From Paenibacillus rigui (lineage in GTDB: Bacteria; Bacillota; Bacilli; Paenibacillales; NBRC-103111): a DNA stretch of 64,000 nt. The position numbers and the translations under genes are program-made. The stretch covers positions 558,001 to 622,000 of the forward strand of contig NZ_NMQW01000002.1 of assembly GCF_002234615.1 (NCBI RefSeq), read 5' to 3'. The notes below the pieces were generated by a model. The model had not been told where the DNA came from. It saw only the letters and a program-made list of their open reading frames with translations, and ran no database searches. Below are positions 8,196-16,270 of this stretch, piece after piece (positions within the stretch are counted from its first letter, which is position 1; every line of letters starts with the position of its first letter).

Positions 8196-9314
8196 ATGAA
8201 CCAAACCTTAACCACCCTATACGAAGAAGCCGTGCAATTCATTCGATCCTGTTATGCAGAGCTGGATCGAACCGAGCTTGTAACAGCGCGTCTTGCACAA
8301 ATAGAACAAGCTATTCATTCAAATGGAACCTACGAACATACATTCGAAGAGCTGGAGCATGGAGCAAGAATGGCTTGGAGAAACAGTAACCGCTGTATCG
8401 GCAGGCTGTTCTGGAAATCACTGCAGGTCGTGGATCGGCGTCATCTCCATACGGCCAAAGAGGTTTGCGAAGCTTTATTCCAGCATATCTCGCAAGCTAC
8501 AAACCATGGCAAGATCGTTCCAACGATCTCCCTATTTGCACCTGAACCTGCTTCTTCATCCGCATCGATTCCCACACCTGCTTCGGCCCCCGTCCGGATA
8601 TGGAACCATCAGCTGCTCCGTTATGCAGGGTATGAAACAGAAGAAGGCGTTGTTGGAGACCCCGCTTCGCTAAAGCTGACGGAGATCGCACTGCGGCTTG
8701 GATGGAAAGGGGCAGGCACACCTTTCGATATTCTTCCGCTGATCATCCAGATCAACGGCGGGGAGCCGGAATGGTTCGAGATCCCTGAGGAGATTGTTCT
8801 GCAGGTTCCGCTTCGCCACCCGGAATTCGACTGGTTTGAATCCTTGCAGCTTCGATGGTACGCTGTCCCGATGATCGCGGATATGAAGCTCGAAATCGGA
8901 GGCATTTCTTATGTTGCCGCCCCTTTCAACGGCTGGTACATGGAAACCGAGATCGGGGCCCGCAATTTGGCGGATACTTTCCGGTACAATATGCTGCCTG
9001 TCATCGCCAAGCAGCTGGGATTAGACACCCATACGAACACGAGCTTGTGGAAAGATAAAGCGCTGATCGAGCTCAATATTGCCGTCTTGCACTCCTTTAA
9101 GGAAGCAGGCGTCAGCATTGTCGATCATCATACAGCCGCAGAACAATTCATGCGGTTTGAGAAGAGCGAAGGACAAGCCGGCCGGGATTTGACCGGTGAG
9201 TGGAAGTGGCTGATTCCACCGGTTTCACCGGCAACGACCGGTATTTTCCACAAAGGGTACCGCAATGAAATCGTGAAGCCGAATTATTTTCACCAGCAGC
9301 CTCCCTACGAATGA
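8196..9314 (+). CDS. nos: Bacterial nitric oxide synthase, oxygenase domain only
   Basis: About 372 residues that make up only the haem oxygenase domain; there is no reductase part, as in Bacillus NOS. Motifs: the haem-thiolate segment [12 protein letters not shown] with its cysteine, and the arginine/pterin region [20 protein letters not shown]. It oxidises arginine to citrulline and NO using electrons from a general cellular reductase. The ATG at 8196 fits the family N-terminus; a TTG at 8163 is possible because the ribosome binding site (AAAGGAAAG) is about 15 bases off. It is convergent with sigF and shares its terminator. It splits the usual sigF-spoVA neighbourhood. Confidence 0.93.
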   Translation: MNQTLTTLYEEAVQFIRSCYAELDRTELVTARLAQIEQAIHSNGTYEHTFEELEHGARMAWRNSNRCIGRLFWKSLQVVDRRHLHTAKEVCEALFQHISQATNHGKIVPTISLFAPEPASSSASIPTPASAPVRIWNHQLLRYAGYETEEGVVGDPASLKLTEIALRLGWKGAGTPFDILPLIIQINGGEPEWFEIPEEIVLQVPLRHPEFDWFESLQLRWYAVPMIADMKLEIGGISYVAAPFNGWYMETEIGARNLADTFRYNMLPVIAKQLGLDTHTNTSLWKDKALIELNIAVLHSFKEAGVSIVDHHTAAEQFMRFEKSEGQAGRDLTGEWKWLIPPVSPATTGIFHKGYRNEIVKPNYFHQQPPYE

Positions 9315-9339
9315 GGAGCAGCCCTTCGCTATGACACAA

Positions 9340-9378
9340 AGAAAAAGACCAAACAGCTATTGAGCTATTTGGTCTTTG
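9340..9378. terminator. Bidirectional terminator shared by nos and sigF
   Basis: The stem AAAGACCAAA...TTTGGTCTTT has A-rich and T-rich flanks on both sides. It includes the last codons of sigF and its TAG stop, so the stop codon sits inside the hairpin. Confidence 0.85.
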
Positions 9379-10112
9379 ATCGACTGCAGTATTTTTTTCT
9401 CCAGCCTGGATACCTGCACTTGGGATATCCCCAGTCGGCTGGCTACCTCGGACTGCGTCTGATCGCGGAAATATCGCAAGTAGACGATCAGACGCTCCCT
9501 TTCGTTCAAGCTGCCGATCGCCTCGTTCAGCGCCAGCTTCTCGAACCATTTGTCCTGTCCCTCGTCAGCGATTTGATCCATTAAAGTAATCGGATCGCCT
9601 TCGTTCTCGAACACGGTCTCATGGATAGAGGACAGCGGCTTGTTTGCCTCCTGGGCAAAAACAACATCCTCGGGCGAAATTTGCAGCTCCTCGGCCACTT
9701 CCTTAATGGTCGGCAGACGGCCGTTCCGCTTGGACAGCTCATCCTTCGTCTTGCGAATTTTGTTCGCAAGCTCCTTAAGGGAGCGGCTCACCTTAAGTGT
9801 CCCGTCATCCCGTAAAAACCGCTGAATCTCGCCGATAATCATAGGGACCGCATACGTAGAAAATTTTACATCATACGATAGATCGAACTTATCCACTGAT
9901 TTCAACAATCCGATGCAGCCAATCTGAAACAGGTCCTCCGCTTCATAACCCCGGTTCAGGAAACGCTGCACAACAGACCACACCAAACGGATATTGCAGT
10001 TCACCAGGGTTTCTCTGGCGAGCGCATCTCCGGACTGGCTTAAAGCAATGAGCCGCTTGACTTCCGTATCATCCAAATAGCTATGGGAGGCATGCTTCAA
10101 ATCGACATCCAT
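9357..10112 (-). CDS. sigF: RNA polymerase sporulation sigma factor SigF
   Basis: A 251-residue sigma-70 family protein. Region 2 includes GYEAEDLFQIGCIGLLKSVDKFD, and region 4 ends with SEVASRLGISQVQVSRLEKKIL, the helix-turn-helix for the -35. Sigma-F is the first forespore sigma factor and is held inactive by SpoIIAB. It is the third gene of spoIIAA-spoIIAB-sigF, 12 bases after spoIIAB. The operon is driven by a sigma-H type promoter at 10954-10981. Length and order match B. subtilis. Confidence 0.97.
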   Translation of the reverse strand: MDVDLKHASHSYLDDTEVKRLIALSQSGDALARETLVNCNIRLVWSVVQRFLNRGYEAEDLFQIGCIGLLKSVDKFDLSYDVKFSTYAVPMIIGEIQRFLRDDGTLKVSRSLKELANKIRKTKDELSKRNGRLPTIKEVAEELQISPEDVVFAQEANKPLSSIHETVFENEGDPITLMDQIADEGQDKWFEKLALNEAIGSLNERERLIVYLRYFRDQTQSEVASRLGISQVQVSRLEKKILQSIKDQIAQ

Positions 10113-10124
10113 AAGAATCGACCC

Positions 10125-10571
10125 CTAATTGAATAAAGCTTTTTTAGATTCAATTCGCTTTTTCATTTTGATTTTTGTACCGATCCCGACAGCCGTCGAA
10201 ACTTCGATCTCATCCATGAAATTTTCCATGATCGTAAAGCCCATCCCTGAACGTTCCAGCTCCGGTTTGGAGGTGAACAGCGGCTGCTTCGCCAGCTCCA
10301 GATCGTCAATACCCTCGCCCTGATCCTCAACCGTCAGGTAAATGGTATCTCCGTCCATTTCGGCGACAATCGTCACAATCCCGTCCGGCCGATTGTTGTA
10401 ACCATGGATAATCGCATTCGTTACCGCCTCGGAAACAACCGTCTTCAAGTCCGTCAGCTCATCAAGGGTCGGATCCAGCTGAGATACGAAAGCTGCCACT
10501 GTCACCCGGGCAAAGCCCTCGTTCTCTGAACGGCTGGCAAACTCGAGCTTCATAAAATTTCGCTCACTCAT
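10125..10571 (-). CDS. spoIIAB: Anti-sigma-F factor / serine kinase SpoIIAB
   Basis: A 148-residue GHKL-family kinase that binds sigma-F and phosphorylates SpoIIAA. Visible ATP-site motifs are [11 protein letters not shown] (N box), DQGEGIDD (G1 box) and [10 protein letters not shown] (G2 box). The ATG overlaps the spoIIAA stop as ATGA, the usual tight coupling that keeps partner ratios fixed. Residues [22 protein letters not shown] closely match the family N-terminus. Confidence 0.97.
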   Translation of the reverse strand: MSERNFMKLEFASRSENEGFARVTVAAFVSQLDPTLDELTDLKTVVSEAVTNAIIHGYNNRPDGIVTIVAEMDGDTIYLTVEDQGEGIDDLELAKQPLFTSKPELERSGMGFTIMENFMDEIEVSTAVGIGTKIKMKKRIESKKALFN

Positions 10572-10921
10572 GATACAACCTCCAGACTGGTAAGAGCTTG
10601 TCTTTCGTTATCTTGAATGGACAAAATTTTGAAGAGCCCCGACATTTCGAACAAGCGGTATACCGACGGATTCACGTCACAGACAACCATTTTCCCGCCC
10701 CGGGCCGTAATTTGCTTGTATCGTCCAAGAATGACGCCCAAGCCGGAGCTGTCCATGAAGGACAATTCTTTCAAGCTGAGGACGATATGGGTGGTGTTGC
10801 CCTTCATCAAGGCTTCCTCCATCCGCGTCTTCACAGCATCGGCCGTATGATGGTCCAGCTCGCCCTTCAGTCGGACGATTAAGGCTTTGCGATGATGCTC
10901 CAGTTCGATATGCAGACTCAA
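10568..10921 (-). CDS. spoIIAA: Anti-anti-sigma factor SpoIIAA
   Basis: A STAS-domain protein of 117 residues. The phosphorylated serine lies in [15 protein letters not shown], and the N-terminal motif is GELDHHTAD. The start is taken as the TTG at 10921: AAGGAG lies eight bases upstream, the resulting MSLHIELE resembles the B. subtilis start, and the length then equals the B. subtilis protein. A longer in-frame ATG start at 10954 would overlap the promoter -10. Dephosphorylated SpoIIAA frees sigma-F from SpoIIAB. Confidence 0.95.
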   Translation of the reverse strand: MSLHIELEHHRKALIVRLKGELDHHTADAVKTRMEEALMKGNTTHIVLSLKELSFMDSSGLGVILGRYKQITARGGKMVVCDVNPSVYRLFEMSGLFKILSIQDNERQALTSLEVVS

Positions 10922-10953
10922 GCTGCTCACTCCTTCCCTTTCATGCACACTCA

Positions 10954-10981
10954 TTTCTACACGGGATTTGCCATTTCCTGC
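10954..10981 (-). promoter_or_regulatory. Candidate sigma-H promoter of the spoIIA operon
   Basis: Minus strand: GCAGGAAAT (10973-10981), a 12-base spacer, GTAGAAA (10954-10960). This fits RnAGGAwWW-N11-12-RnnGAAT except for the last base. Two Spo0A-box-like sequences lie upstream, TTGTCGGG near 10984-10992 and TTGTCGCA at 11024-11031. A 12-base direct repeat AGAAGAAATGCG occurs at 10996 and 11016. Confidence 0.6.
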
Positions 10982-11042
10982 CTCCCGACAAAACTAGAAG
11001 AAATGCGCTAGAATCAGAAGAAATGCGACAACGGACGCTGTT

Positions 11043-12224
11043 TTAGTCGATAAAGAACAATTTCTTGGCCGTCCGCTTCGTCAAAGTCCACCAGCCTGCT
11101 TTTTTCACATCGACAGGCGCCTCCAGAGGGAACTCCTTCAGCATTTGATCCCCTTTATACACGACGATTTTGCCGATCGGCTGACCTGCTGCGACAGGCG
11201 CTTTGATATCCGGGTTAAGCTGAACTTCGTGGCGGATGCCTGCTCCCTCTTCGCCCTTTTTCAATAAAATGCCGTATTGATGCTTCGCTGTCAGAGGAAT
11301 GACCGGCTGCTCGCCCTTGCTGATCTTGAGCTCACCCAACGCATCACCGGTTTTATAGATCGGATAATTCGTATATTGAGCGAACGCATAGTCGAACAGA
11401 CTGGACACTTCCGCATTGCGCGTCTTCGTATCCGGCTCACCCATCACTACACTGATCACACGAAAATTATCGCGCTTTGCCGTCGCCGACAAACAAAATT
11501 TCGCTTCGCTCGTATAGCCTGTTTTCAGCCCGTCCGCTCCGCTATAGAAACGAACCAGTTTGTTGGTATTGACGAGCCAAAACGGCTTAGGCGTATCTTT
11601 ACGCAGGTAATCCTGGTATGTTCCGGTAAATTTCGTAATTTCCTCATGCTTCAGAAGCTCCTGGGACATCAGTGCAATGTCATAGGCTGAGGAGTAATGT
11701 CCATCCGCAGGTAGTCCGTTCGGATTGGCAAAATGCGTGTTTTTCATCCCTAGCTGCTGTGCACGGTCATTCATCTGCTGTACAAAGGCTTTCTCCGAGC
11801 CGGCCAGCTTCTCCGCCATCGCAACGGATGCATCATTGCCGGACGCCATGGCGATTCCTTTGAGCATATCCTGAACCGTCATTTCTTCTCCGGGCTCAAG
11901 GAAGATTTGCGATCCGCCCATCGAAGCGGCATATTCACTTGTACGAACCTTATCATCCATCTTAAGCTTGCCTTGGTCCAACGCTTCCATCACGAGAAGC
12001 ATCGTCATAATTTTGGTAATACTGGCCGGAGGCAGCTTGGCATCCTTATTTTTCTCAAATATAACGGTACCTGTGTCCGCATCAATAATGACCGCAGAAG
12101 TTGCATTCGGTGCCATATCCACCGTGGGTTCCGAGGCCTTCTTCTCTTCCGCGAACACCGCCGGAACGAGTATTGCAGTGATAAGCTGGATAGATATGCA
12201 TAGCTTTACGACTTTATTGAGCAT
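11043..12224 (-). CDS. dacF: D-alanyl-D-alanine carboxypeptidase DacF
   Basis: A 393-residue penicillin-binding protein of the S11 family. It has a signal peptide (residues 1-25, ending VFAEE), then the active-site SxxK in PASITK, the SGND motif, and KTGYTSEAK. It trims pentapeptides and tunes cross-linking of spore peptidoglycan. The ATG at 12224 is chosen because it opens the signal peptide and follows GGAGGGGAAAG; the open frame extends about 83 codons further upstream without support. It precedes spoIIAA as in B. subtilis, where forespore sigma factors read it. Confidence 0.94.
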   Translation of the reverse strand: MLNKVVKLCISIQLITAILVPAVFAEEKKASEPTVDMAPNATSAVIIDADTGTVIFEKNKDAKLPPASITKIMTMLLVMEALDQGKLKMDDKVRTSEYAASMGGSQIFLEPGEEMTVQDMLKGIAMASGNDASVAMAEKLAGSEKAFVQQMNDRAQQLGMKNTHFANPNGLPADGHYSSAYDIALMSQELLKHEEITKFTGTYQDYLRKDTPKPFWLVNTNKLVRFYSGADGLKTGYTSEAKFCLSATAKRDNFRVISVVMGEPDTKTRNAEVSSLFDYAFAQYTNYPIYKTGDALGELKISKGEQPVIPLTAKHQYGILLKKGEEGAGIRHEVQLNPDIKAPVAAGQPIGKIVVYKGDQMLKEFPLEAPVDVKKAGWWTLTKRTAKKLFFID

Positions 12225-12310
12225 AGCTGTTCTTTCCCCTCCAAAATAAGTTAGTTTCCTGCTTATCAGTTTGGACGAATTCATTGGAAAATATTCCATT
12301 TCAGGCGATA

Positions 12311-12347
12311 AAAAGAAAAAAGCCGAAGGGCTATTTGCCCTCCGACT
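12311..12347 (-). terminator. Terminator after pdp
   Basis: Minus strand: GTCGGAGGGC pairs with GCCCTTCGGC around a short AT loop, followed by TTTTTTCTTTTT. Confidence 0.85.
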
Positions 12348-12387
12348 CATTGAAACTTCTTTTGAACCACTTATTACAGCAAAAATT

Positions 12388-13719
12388 CTAAAGCATTTGA
12401 ACGCCTTGCTTGGAAACAACAGCATACACCAGCTTGGCTTTGGGCACTTCGCTGGAGCTGAATGTGAAGGCATCCCGGATGCGCTGTGTCATTTCTTCCG
12501 TAAACATAGGCTCGTTGCGGTTCATATGCATTTCCGCCAAGGCTTCCCCGGCTTGTACGCGGTCACCGACCTTCTTCTTCAGCACGATGCCGACCGCGAG
12601 ATCAATCCGGTCCTCTTTCGTCGCTCTGCCAGCGCCCAGCATCATCGCAGTCAAGCCTAGCGACTCCGCATCGATATGGGATACAATGCCATCCTCCGGT
12701 GCAGCAACCGGAACCTGATACGAAGCCGTTGGAAGCAGCTCAGGCTGATCCACCATCGACTCATTGCCGCCCTGCGCAGTGATCAGCTGTTTCAGCTTCT
12801 CCGTGCCGTAACCTTCCTTCAGAAGCCGTTCCGCCAAGCCTCTGGCTTCTTCATAGGTTTGGGCCTTTCCTCCTAGCCGGATCATATGAGATCCTAGCGT
12901 CAAGCATAGCTCCAGCAAGTCATCCGGGCCCTGACCCTTCAAGGTTTCAATGGCCTCGCGCACCTCGAGTGCGTTCCCGATGGCCAGACCAAGCGGCTCA
13001 TCCATATTGGTGATCACAGCTACCGTCTCGCGGCCGACCTGCTCTCCGATCTCCACCATCGCCTTTGCAAGCTGAATGGATTCGTCAAGGGATTTCATGA
13101 AGGCTCCACTACCGGTCTTCACATCCAATACGATGGCATCCGCCCCTGAGGCAATCTTCTTGCTCATGATGGAGCTTGCAATCAATGGAATCGATTCGAC
13201 TGTAGCTGTAACATCTCTAAGCCCGTACAGCTTCTTGTCCGCAGGCGTCATATTGCCGGATTGACCGATGACCGATACGCCGATTCGACGGACCTGCTCA
13301 AGAAATTGCTCCTTCGTCAGCTCCACCTGAAACCCCGTCAGCGCCTCTAATTTATCTATCGTTCCACCTGTATGGCCTAATCCTCTGCCGGACATCTTCG
13401 CAACGGGAACACCTGCCGCAGCCACAAGCGGTCCCAAAATAAGCGTTGTCGTATCCCCTACGCCACCCGTGCTGTGTTTGTCCACCTTAATGCCCGGGAT
13501 AGAGCTCAAATCCGCTTGATCTCCCGAACGAGCCATCGACATCGTTAAATCCGCAGTTTCCCTGGCTGTCATCCCATTGAAATAAACAGCCATCGCCCAT
13601 GCGGACATCTGATAGTCCGGTATATGCCCGTTACTGTAGCCTTGAACGAGAAACTCAATCTCTTCGGTCGACAACGTTTCCCGGTCCCGCTTCTTCTGAA
13701 TGATGTCAACTGTTCTCAT
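12388..13719 (-). CDS. pdp: Pyrimidine-nucleoside phosphorylase
   Basis: A 443-residue enzyme of the thymidine/uridine phosphorylase family that splits pyrimidine nucleosides with phosphate. The family signature [18 protein letters not shown] is at about residues 109-126, with KHSTGGVGD (about 80-88) for phosphate binding. The start is [10 protein letters not shown] at 13719, behind GAGGAGG; the upstream in-frame ATGs lack a site. It lies next to drm and two purine nucleoside phosphorylases, so the region works as a nucleoside salvage block feeding deoxyribose/ribose 1-phosphate into phosphopentomutase. Confidence 0.96.
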   Translation of the reverse strand: MRTVDIIQKKRDRETLSTEEIEFLVQGYSNGHIPDYQMSAWAMAVYFNGMTARETADLTMSMARSGDQADLSSIPGIKVDKHSTGGVGDTTTLILGPLVAAAGVPVAKMSGRGLGHTGGTIDKLEALTGFQVELTKEQFLEQVRRIGVSVIGQSGNMTPADKKLYGLRDVTATVESIPLIASSIMSKKIASGADAIVLDVKTGSGAFMKSLDESIQLAKAMVEIGEQVGRETVAVITNMDEPLGLAIGNALEVREAIETLKGQGPDDLLELCLTLGSHMIRLGGKAQTYEEARGLAERLLKEGYGTEKLKQLITAQGGNESMVDQPELLPTASYQVPVAAPEDGIVSHIDAESLGLTAMMLGAGRATKEDRIDLAVGIVLKKKVGDRVQAGEALAEMHMNRNEPMFTEEMTQRIRDAFTFSSSEVPKAKLVYAVVSKQGVQML

Positions 13720-13918
13720 TGTGAACCTCCTCATCAAGGTTAATCATCTGCATCGCATGTTTTGTCCTATGTACCTCTTACCATCATTTCTATTAAATTT
13801 TAACATAACCTTCCGAATGGGCCAACTCAACCAAGCATAACCGGCTTCGCCATCTTTCAGGATGGCATGCGCTTGTCAAGGCAGACGAAGGCTGTCAAGC
13901 TTATACATTCCTAGCTGC

Positions 13919-13948
13919 GCAAAAAACCTGCCGAGCATGCCCGGCAGG
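13919..13948 (-). terminator. Terminator after the cupredoxin gene
   Basis: Minus strand: CCTGCCGGGCATGCTCGGCAGG followed by TTTTTT. The 13720-14008 gap otherwise shows only AT-rich promoter-like sequence for pdp. Confidence 0.85.
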
Positions 13949-14008
13949 CGATCGAAGCTTATATTCCATGGTTTCGTTAACCCTGTATCCGCTTCGCGTT
14001 CATTCTTA

Positions 14009-14386
14009 TTATTGAACTACCAGCTTTGTTTTCATTTCAGCATGCCCTGGTCCGCAAGGCAGTACGCAGTGTACTTCATAAGTTCCCGGTTTATCAAAGG
14101 TCACTTCTGCAGACTTGTTCGTACCATCCAGCTTAACGTTCAAGCCTACGATCTCCATAGCGTGCAAGCCTTCTTTGTTTTGGAACGAAACCGATACTTT
14201 CTCGCCAGCTTTCACTGTATATTCAGGCTTGTCGAATTGATAGTTCGAAGCCACGAATTTCAATTGAGGTCCGGCATGTGCTTCTTTGGCCATCTCGGCT
14301 TGACGCACACTAATATTTTGGAACAGCACTCCTGCGCCCAACAAACAGGCAACGATGAACAAACTAAACATGATCCACTTTTGCAT
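14009..14386 (-). CDS. Membrane-anchored cupredoxin with a full CuA ligand set
   Basis: A 125-residue protein: one N-terminal membrane anchor (residues 4-24), then a single cupredoxin domain. The C-terminal motif CVLPCGPGHAEM has the C-x3-C-x3-H-x2-M spacing of the binuclear CuA centre of cytochrome c oxidase subunit II, with the other histidine in GLHAMEI. It lacks the two-helix hairpin of a real subunit II and no oxidase genes are near. It may be an electron carrier or copper donor at the outer face of the membrane. Own terminator, so probably monocistronic. Confidence 0.82.
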   Translation of the reverse strand: MQKWIMFSLFIVACLLGAGVLFQNISVRQAEMAKEAHAGPQLKFVASNYQFDKPEYTVKAGEKVSVSFQNKEGLHAMEIVGLNVKLDGTNKSAEVTFDKPGTYEVHCVLPCGPGHAEMKTKLVVQ

Positions 14387-14542
14387 TGGAAAAATCCCCC
14401 TTACAGTTTTACCATCAGACGTATAGCTTCATTGTACATAATCATGCAGACTTTACCTATTCCTTTTCAGGGTGTTCCGGTGAAAAATTTGTGACAATTT
14501 TGTCCACAGTTCGTTTCCTAAGCCATTTTATCATAACTTCAC

Positions 14543-14586
14543 AAAAAACAAAAATCCCCTTAACATGATCCGCGCTAAGGAGATCC
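14543..14586 (-). terminator. Terminator after the YvyF-like gene
   Basis: Minus strand: ATCTCCTTA pairs with TAAGGGGAT (one G-T wobble), followed by TTTTTGTTTTTT. Confidence 0.75.
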
Positions 14587-14600
14587 CACTCTATATGTTA

Positions 14601-14999
14601 CTATCGATCGAGCCGGCTGCGATATCCGATTCCTATGGCATACACCTTGGAGTCTTTTGTTTGAAGCTCACGGATGTCCCGAGTCAAGCGGGTACTGCAA
14701 GCAAAACATAATTTTTGATGCTTAATGGGGTCACCGCAGCTATCGCATGGATATGTTAAATTCGGATAATCATTAATAGAGAGGCGCTTAGCCTTAATCC
14801 AACTGAATATTTGCCGAACAGATACGCCGGTTGCAGATGATAATTGCTCCGTCGTAGCTCTGCGATGGGTACGTAAATAGGCGTAGCACTCATCGTATTC
14901 ATTCTCCAAAACTCGGATGCAATCCATGCACAGATTACGCAGGTTCTTCTGGTATACCTTACCACAGCAAGGACAATTGGCCACTGCCAGAATACTCAT
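14601..14999 (-). CDS. YvyF/TIGR03826-like zinc-ribbon protein
   Basis: About 132 residues resembling the B. subtilis flagellar-operon protein YvyF. There is an N-terminal CPCCGKVY...CMDC zinc knuckle, a central helix-turn-helix-like segment (TTEQLSSATGVSVRQIFSWIKAKRL), and a second knuckle CDSCGDP...CFAC. In B. subtilis the relative sits beside flgM; here no flagellar gene is near, so this may be a separate paralogue. The ATG at 14999 is chosen; no strong ribosome binding site is seen and a GTG at 15008 is possible. A regulatory role is inferred from the fold only. Confidence 0.72.
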   Translation of the reverse strand: MSILAVANCPCCGKVYQKNLRNLCMDCIRVLENEYDECYAYLRTHRRATTEQLSSATGVSVRQIFSWIKAKRLSINDYPNLTYPCDSCGDPIKHQKLCFACSTRLTRDIRELQTKDSKVYAIGIGYRSRLDR

Positions 15000-15131
15000 G
15001 CTTATCACGTCCAGTTCGATGATTAGTTCCTTGTGCCTAATTATAACACGAGATGTTCTAGTTTGTAAGACCCATCACTTAAAGTTCTGTTAGGAATATC
15101 ACATTTCTGCTTTAGTAACGCTGTTCTTTAT

Positions 15132-15161
15132 GTATATGAACTTCCCCTGTAATCCAGACTA
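15132..15161 (+). promoter_or_regulatory. Candidate forespore (sigma-F/G) promoter
   Basis: GTATA (15132-15136), an 18-base spacer, CAGACTA (15155-15161). The -35 and spacing match sigma-F/G promoters and the -10 has one mismatch to CATNNTA. It lies 22 bases before the ATG of the 27-residue ORF. Confidence 0.42.
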
Positions 15162-15183
15162 AGAAATGATGGAGGTGAAAGTC

Positions 15184-15267
15184 ATGTCTGACAAACAGCA
15201 AGGTCATGCCAACCAAAACACCACAACTCGCACAAGTGATAAAGGTTCCAAAAAATCATCGAAGTAA
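15184..15267 (+). CDS. Small hydrophilic peptide, 27 residues, possible minor spore protein
   Basis: The frame encodes a 27-residue peptide opening MSDKQQGHANQNTTTRTS and ending KSSK. It is rich in Gln, Asn, Thr, Ser and Lys with no hydrophobic segment, resembling minor small acid-soluble spore proteins in composition only. A strong GGAGGTGAAAG site sits seven bases before the ATG, a forespore-type promoter lies upstream and a strong terminator follows directly. These three together make it a real gene in my view. I do not recognise the family. Confidence 0.6.
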   Translation: MSDKQQGHANQNTTTRTSDKGSKKSSK

Positions 15268-15270
15268 ACG

Positions 15271-15317
15271 CCAAAAAGACTGCCCTCTCCCTTCAGGAGT
15301 TGGGCAGTCTTTTCGGT
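15271..15317. terminator. Bidirectional terminator, small peptide gene / purine nucleoside phosphorylase
   Basis: AAAAAGACTGCCC pairs with GGGCAGTCTTTT, with A- and T-tracts on both strands, between two convergent genes. Confidence 0.9.
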
Positions 15318-15336
15318 TCGTGTCGGAAAATCCGCC

Positions 15337-16191
15337 TTACGACGCCAATGTTACATTCCGCACAAACGTACGTACCAGCTCAATAAACAATGGCTTCGTC
15401 CGATTCGCAACCTCGACAACCTGCTCATGTGTGAGCGGCTCCAGTTCTTCGCCTATGGCCATATCCGTGATACAAGAAATGCCAAGCACTTTAACTCCGC
15501 AATGTCTGGCCGCGATCACTTCTCCGACAGTGGACATGCCGACGGCATCGCCCCCCAATCCAGCCAGCATCGTCAGCTCAGAGGGAGGAAGATAACTAGG
15601 TCCGCTAATCCCGCTATATACGCCCTCCTGAAGACGAATAACACTTCCGGCTCGCTGCATGGCTTGTGCGATATCCTTGGCCATCGTCCGGTATTCGTGG
15701 CTATAGCACTCGGACATATCGGGGAAACGGACGCCAAGCCCGGGATCATTCACACCAATTAATGGATTATCCCCGGTCAGATTCAGATGGTCGCTTATCA
15801 GCATCAGATCTCCCGCCTGAAACGCACGGTTCATGCCCCCGGCCGCATTCGTAATCACCATGGCTTGCACACCCAGCCCCTTCATCACATAAACAGGGAG
15901 GACCACTTTTTTCATCGAGTAGCCTTCGTAATAATGAAACCGCCCCTGCATTGCAATGACTTGCTTGCCTTCCAAAGTACCGATAACGAATTGCCCTTCA
16001 TGCCCCTCGACGGTGGACACAGGGAAATGCGGGATTTCATCGTATGGGATGATGACAGGCTGCTCCACCTGCTTCGCCATATCGCCGAGCCCCGAACCGA
16101 GAATCAGCCCGATTTGAGGGACAAAGCCCTCAAGCTTCTCCCGTATGTATTGAACCGCTTCTTGTAACTGGTGCTTGGAATGGATATCCAA
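15337..16191 (-). CDS. Purine nucleoside phosphorylase paralogue with altered base-binding residues
   Basis: A 284-residue member of the trimeric PNP/MTAP family, with the phosphate motifs LGSGLG (31-36) and GRFHYYEG (83-90) and the NAAGG segment. It is closely related to the next gene. Where mammalian PNP and the neighbour have Glu and Asn contacting the 6-oxopurine, this copy has Leu201 (SYLPPSE) and Asp243 (CITDMA). Asp at that site is typical of 6-aminopurine enzymes such as MTA phosphorylase, so adenosine-type specificity is possible (inference). The start is TTG at 16191 after GGAGCGGG. It probably ends the drm-pnp operon. Confidence 0.9.
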   Translation of the reverse strand: MDIHSKHQLQEAVQYIREKLEGFVPQIGLILGSGLGDMAKQVEQPVIIPYDEIPHFPVSTVEGHEGQFVIGTLEGKQVIAMQGRFHYYEGYSMKKVVLPVYVMKGLGVQAMVITNAAGGMNRAFQAGDLMLISDHLNLTGDNPLIGVNDPGLGVRFPDMSECYSHEYRTMAKDIAQAMQRAGSVIRLQEGVYSGISGPSYLPPSELTMLAGLGGDAVGMSTVGEVIAARHCGVKVLGISCITDMAIGEELEPLTHEQVVEVANRTKPLFIELVRTFVRNVTLAS

Positions 16192-16270
16192 CTTTACCCG
16201 CTCCCCTTTCGTCCATGCCTGCTGCCATACACTCTCCCTAAATAAGGGAAGGCTTTCTCTTCAGCAGATG

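Noticed and set aside
12225-12473. N-terminal extension of dacF by about 83 codons
   Set aside because: It would run through the pdp terminator and place a signal peptide inside the protein; the ATG at 12224 has a ribosome binding site.
13862-14494. A 210-codon plus-strand open frame
   Set aside because: It overlaps the cupredoxin gene and its terminator on the opposite strand; the sequence is Cys/His/Phe-rich shadow-like and has no ribosome binding site.
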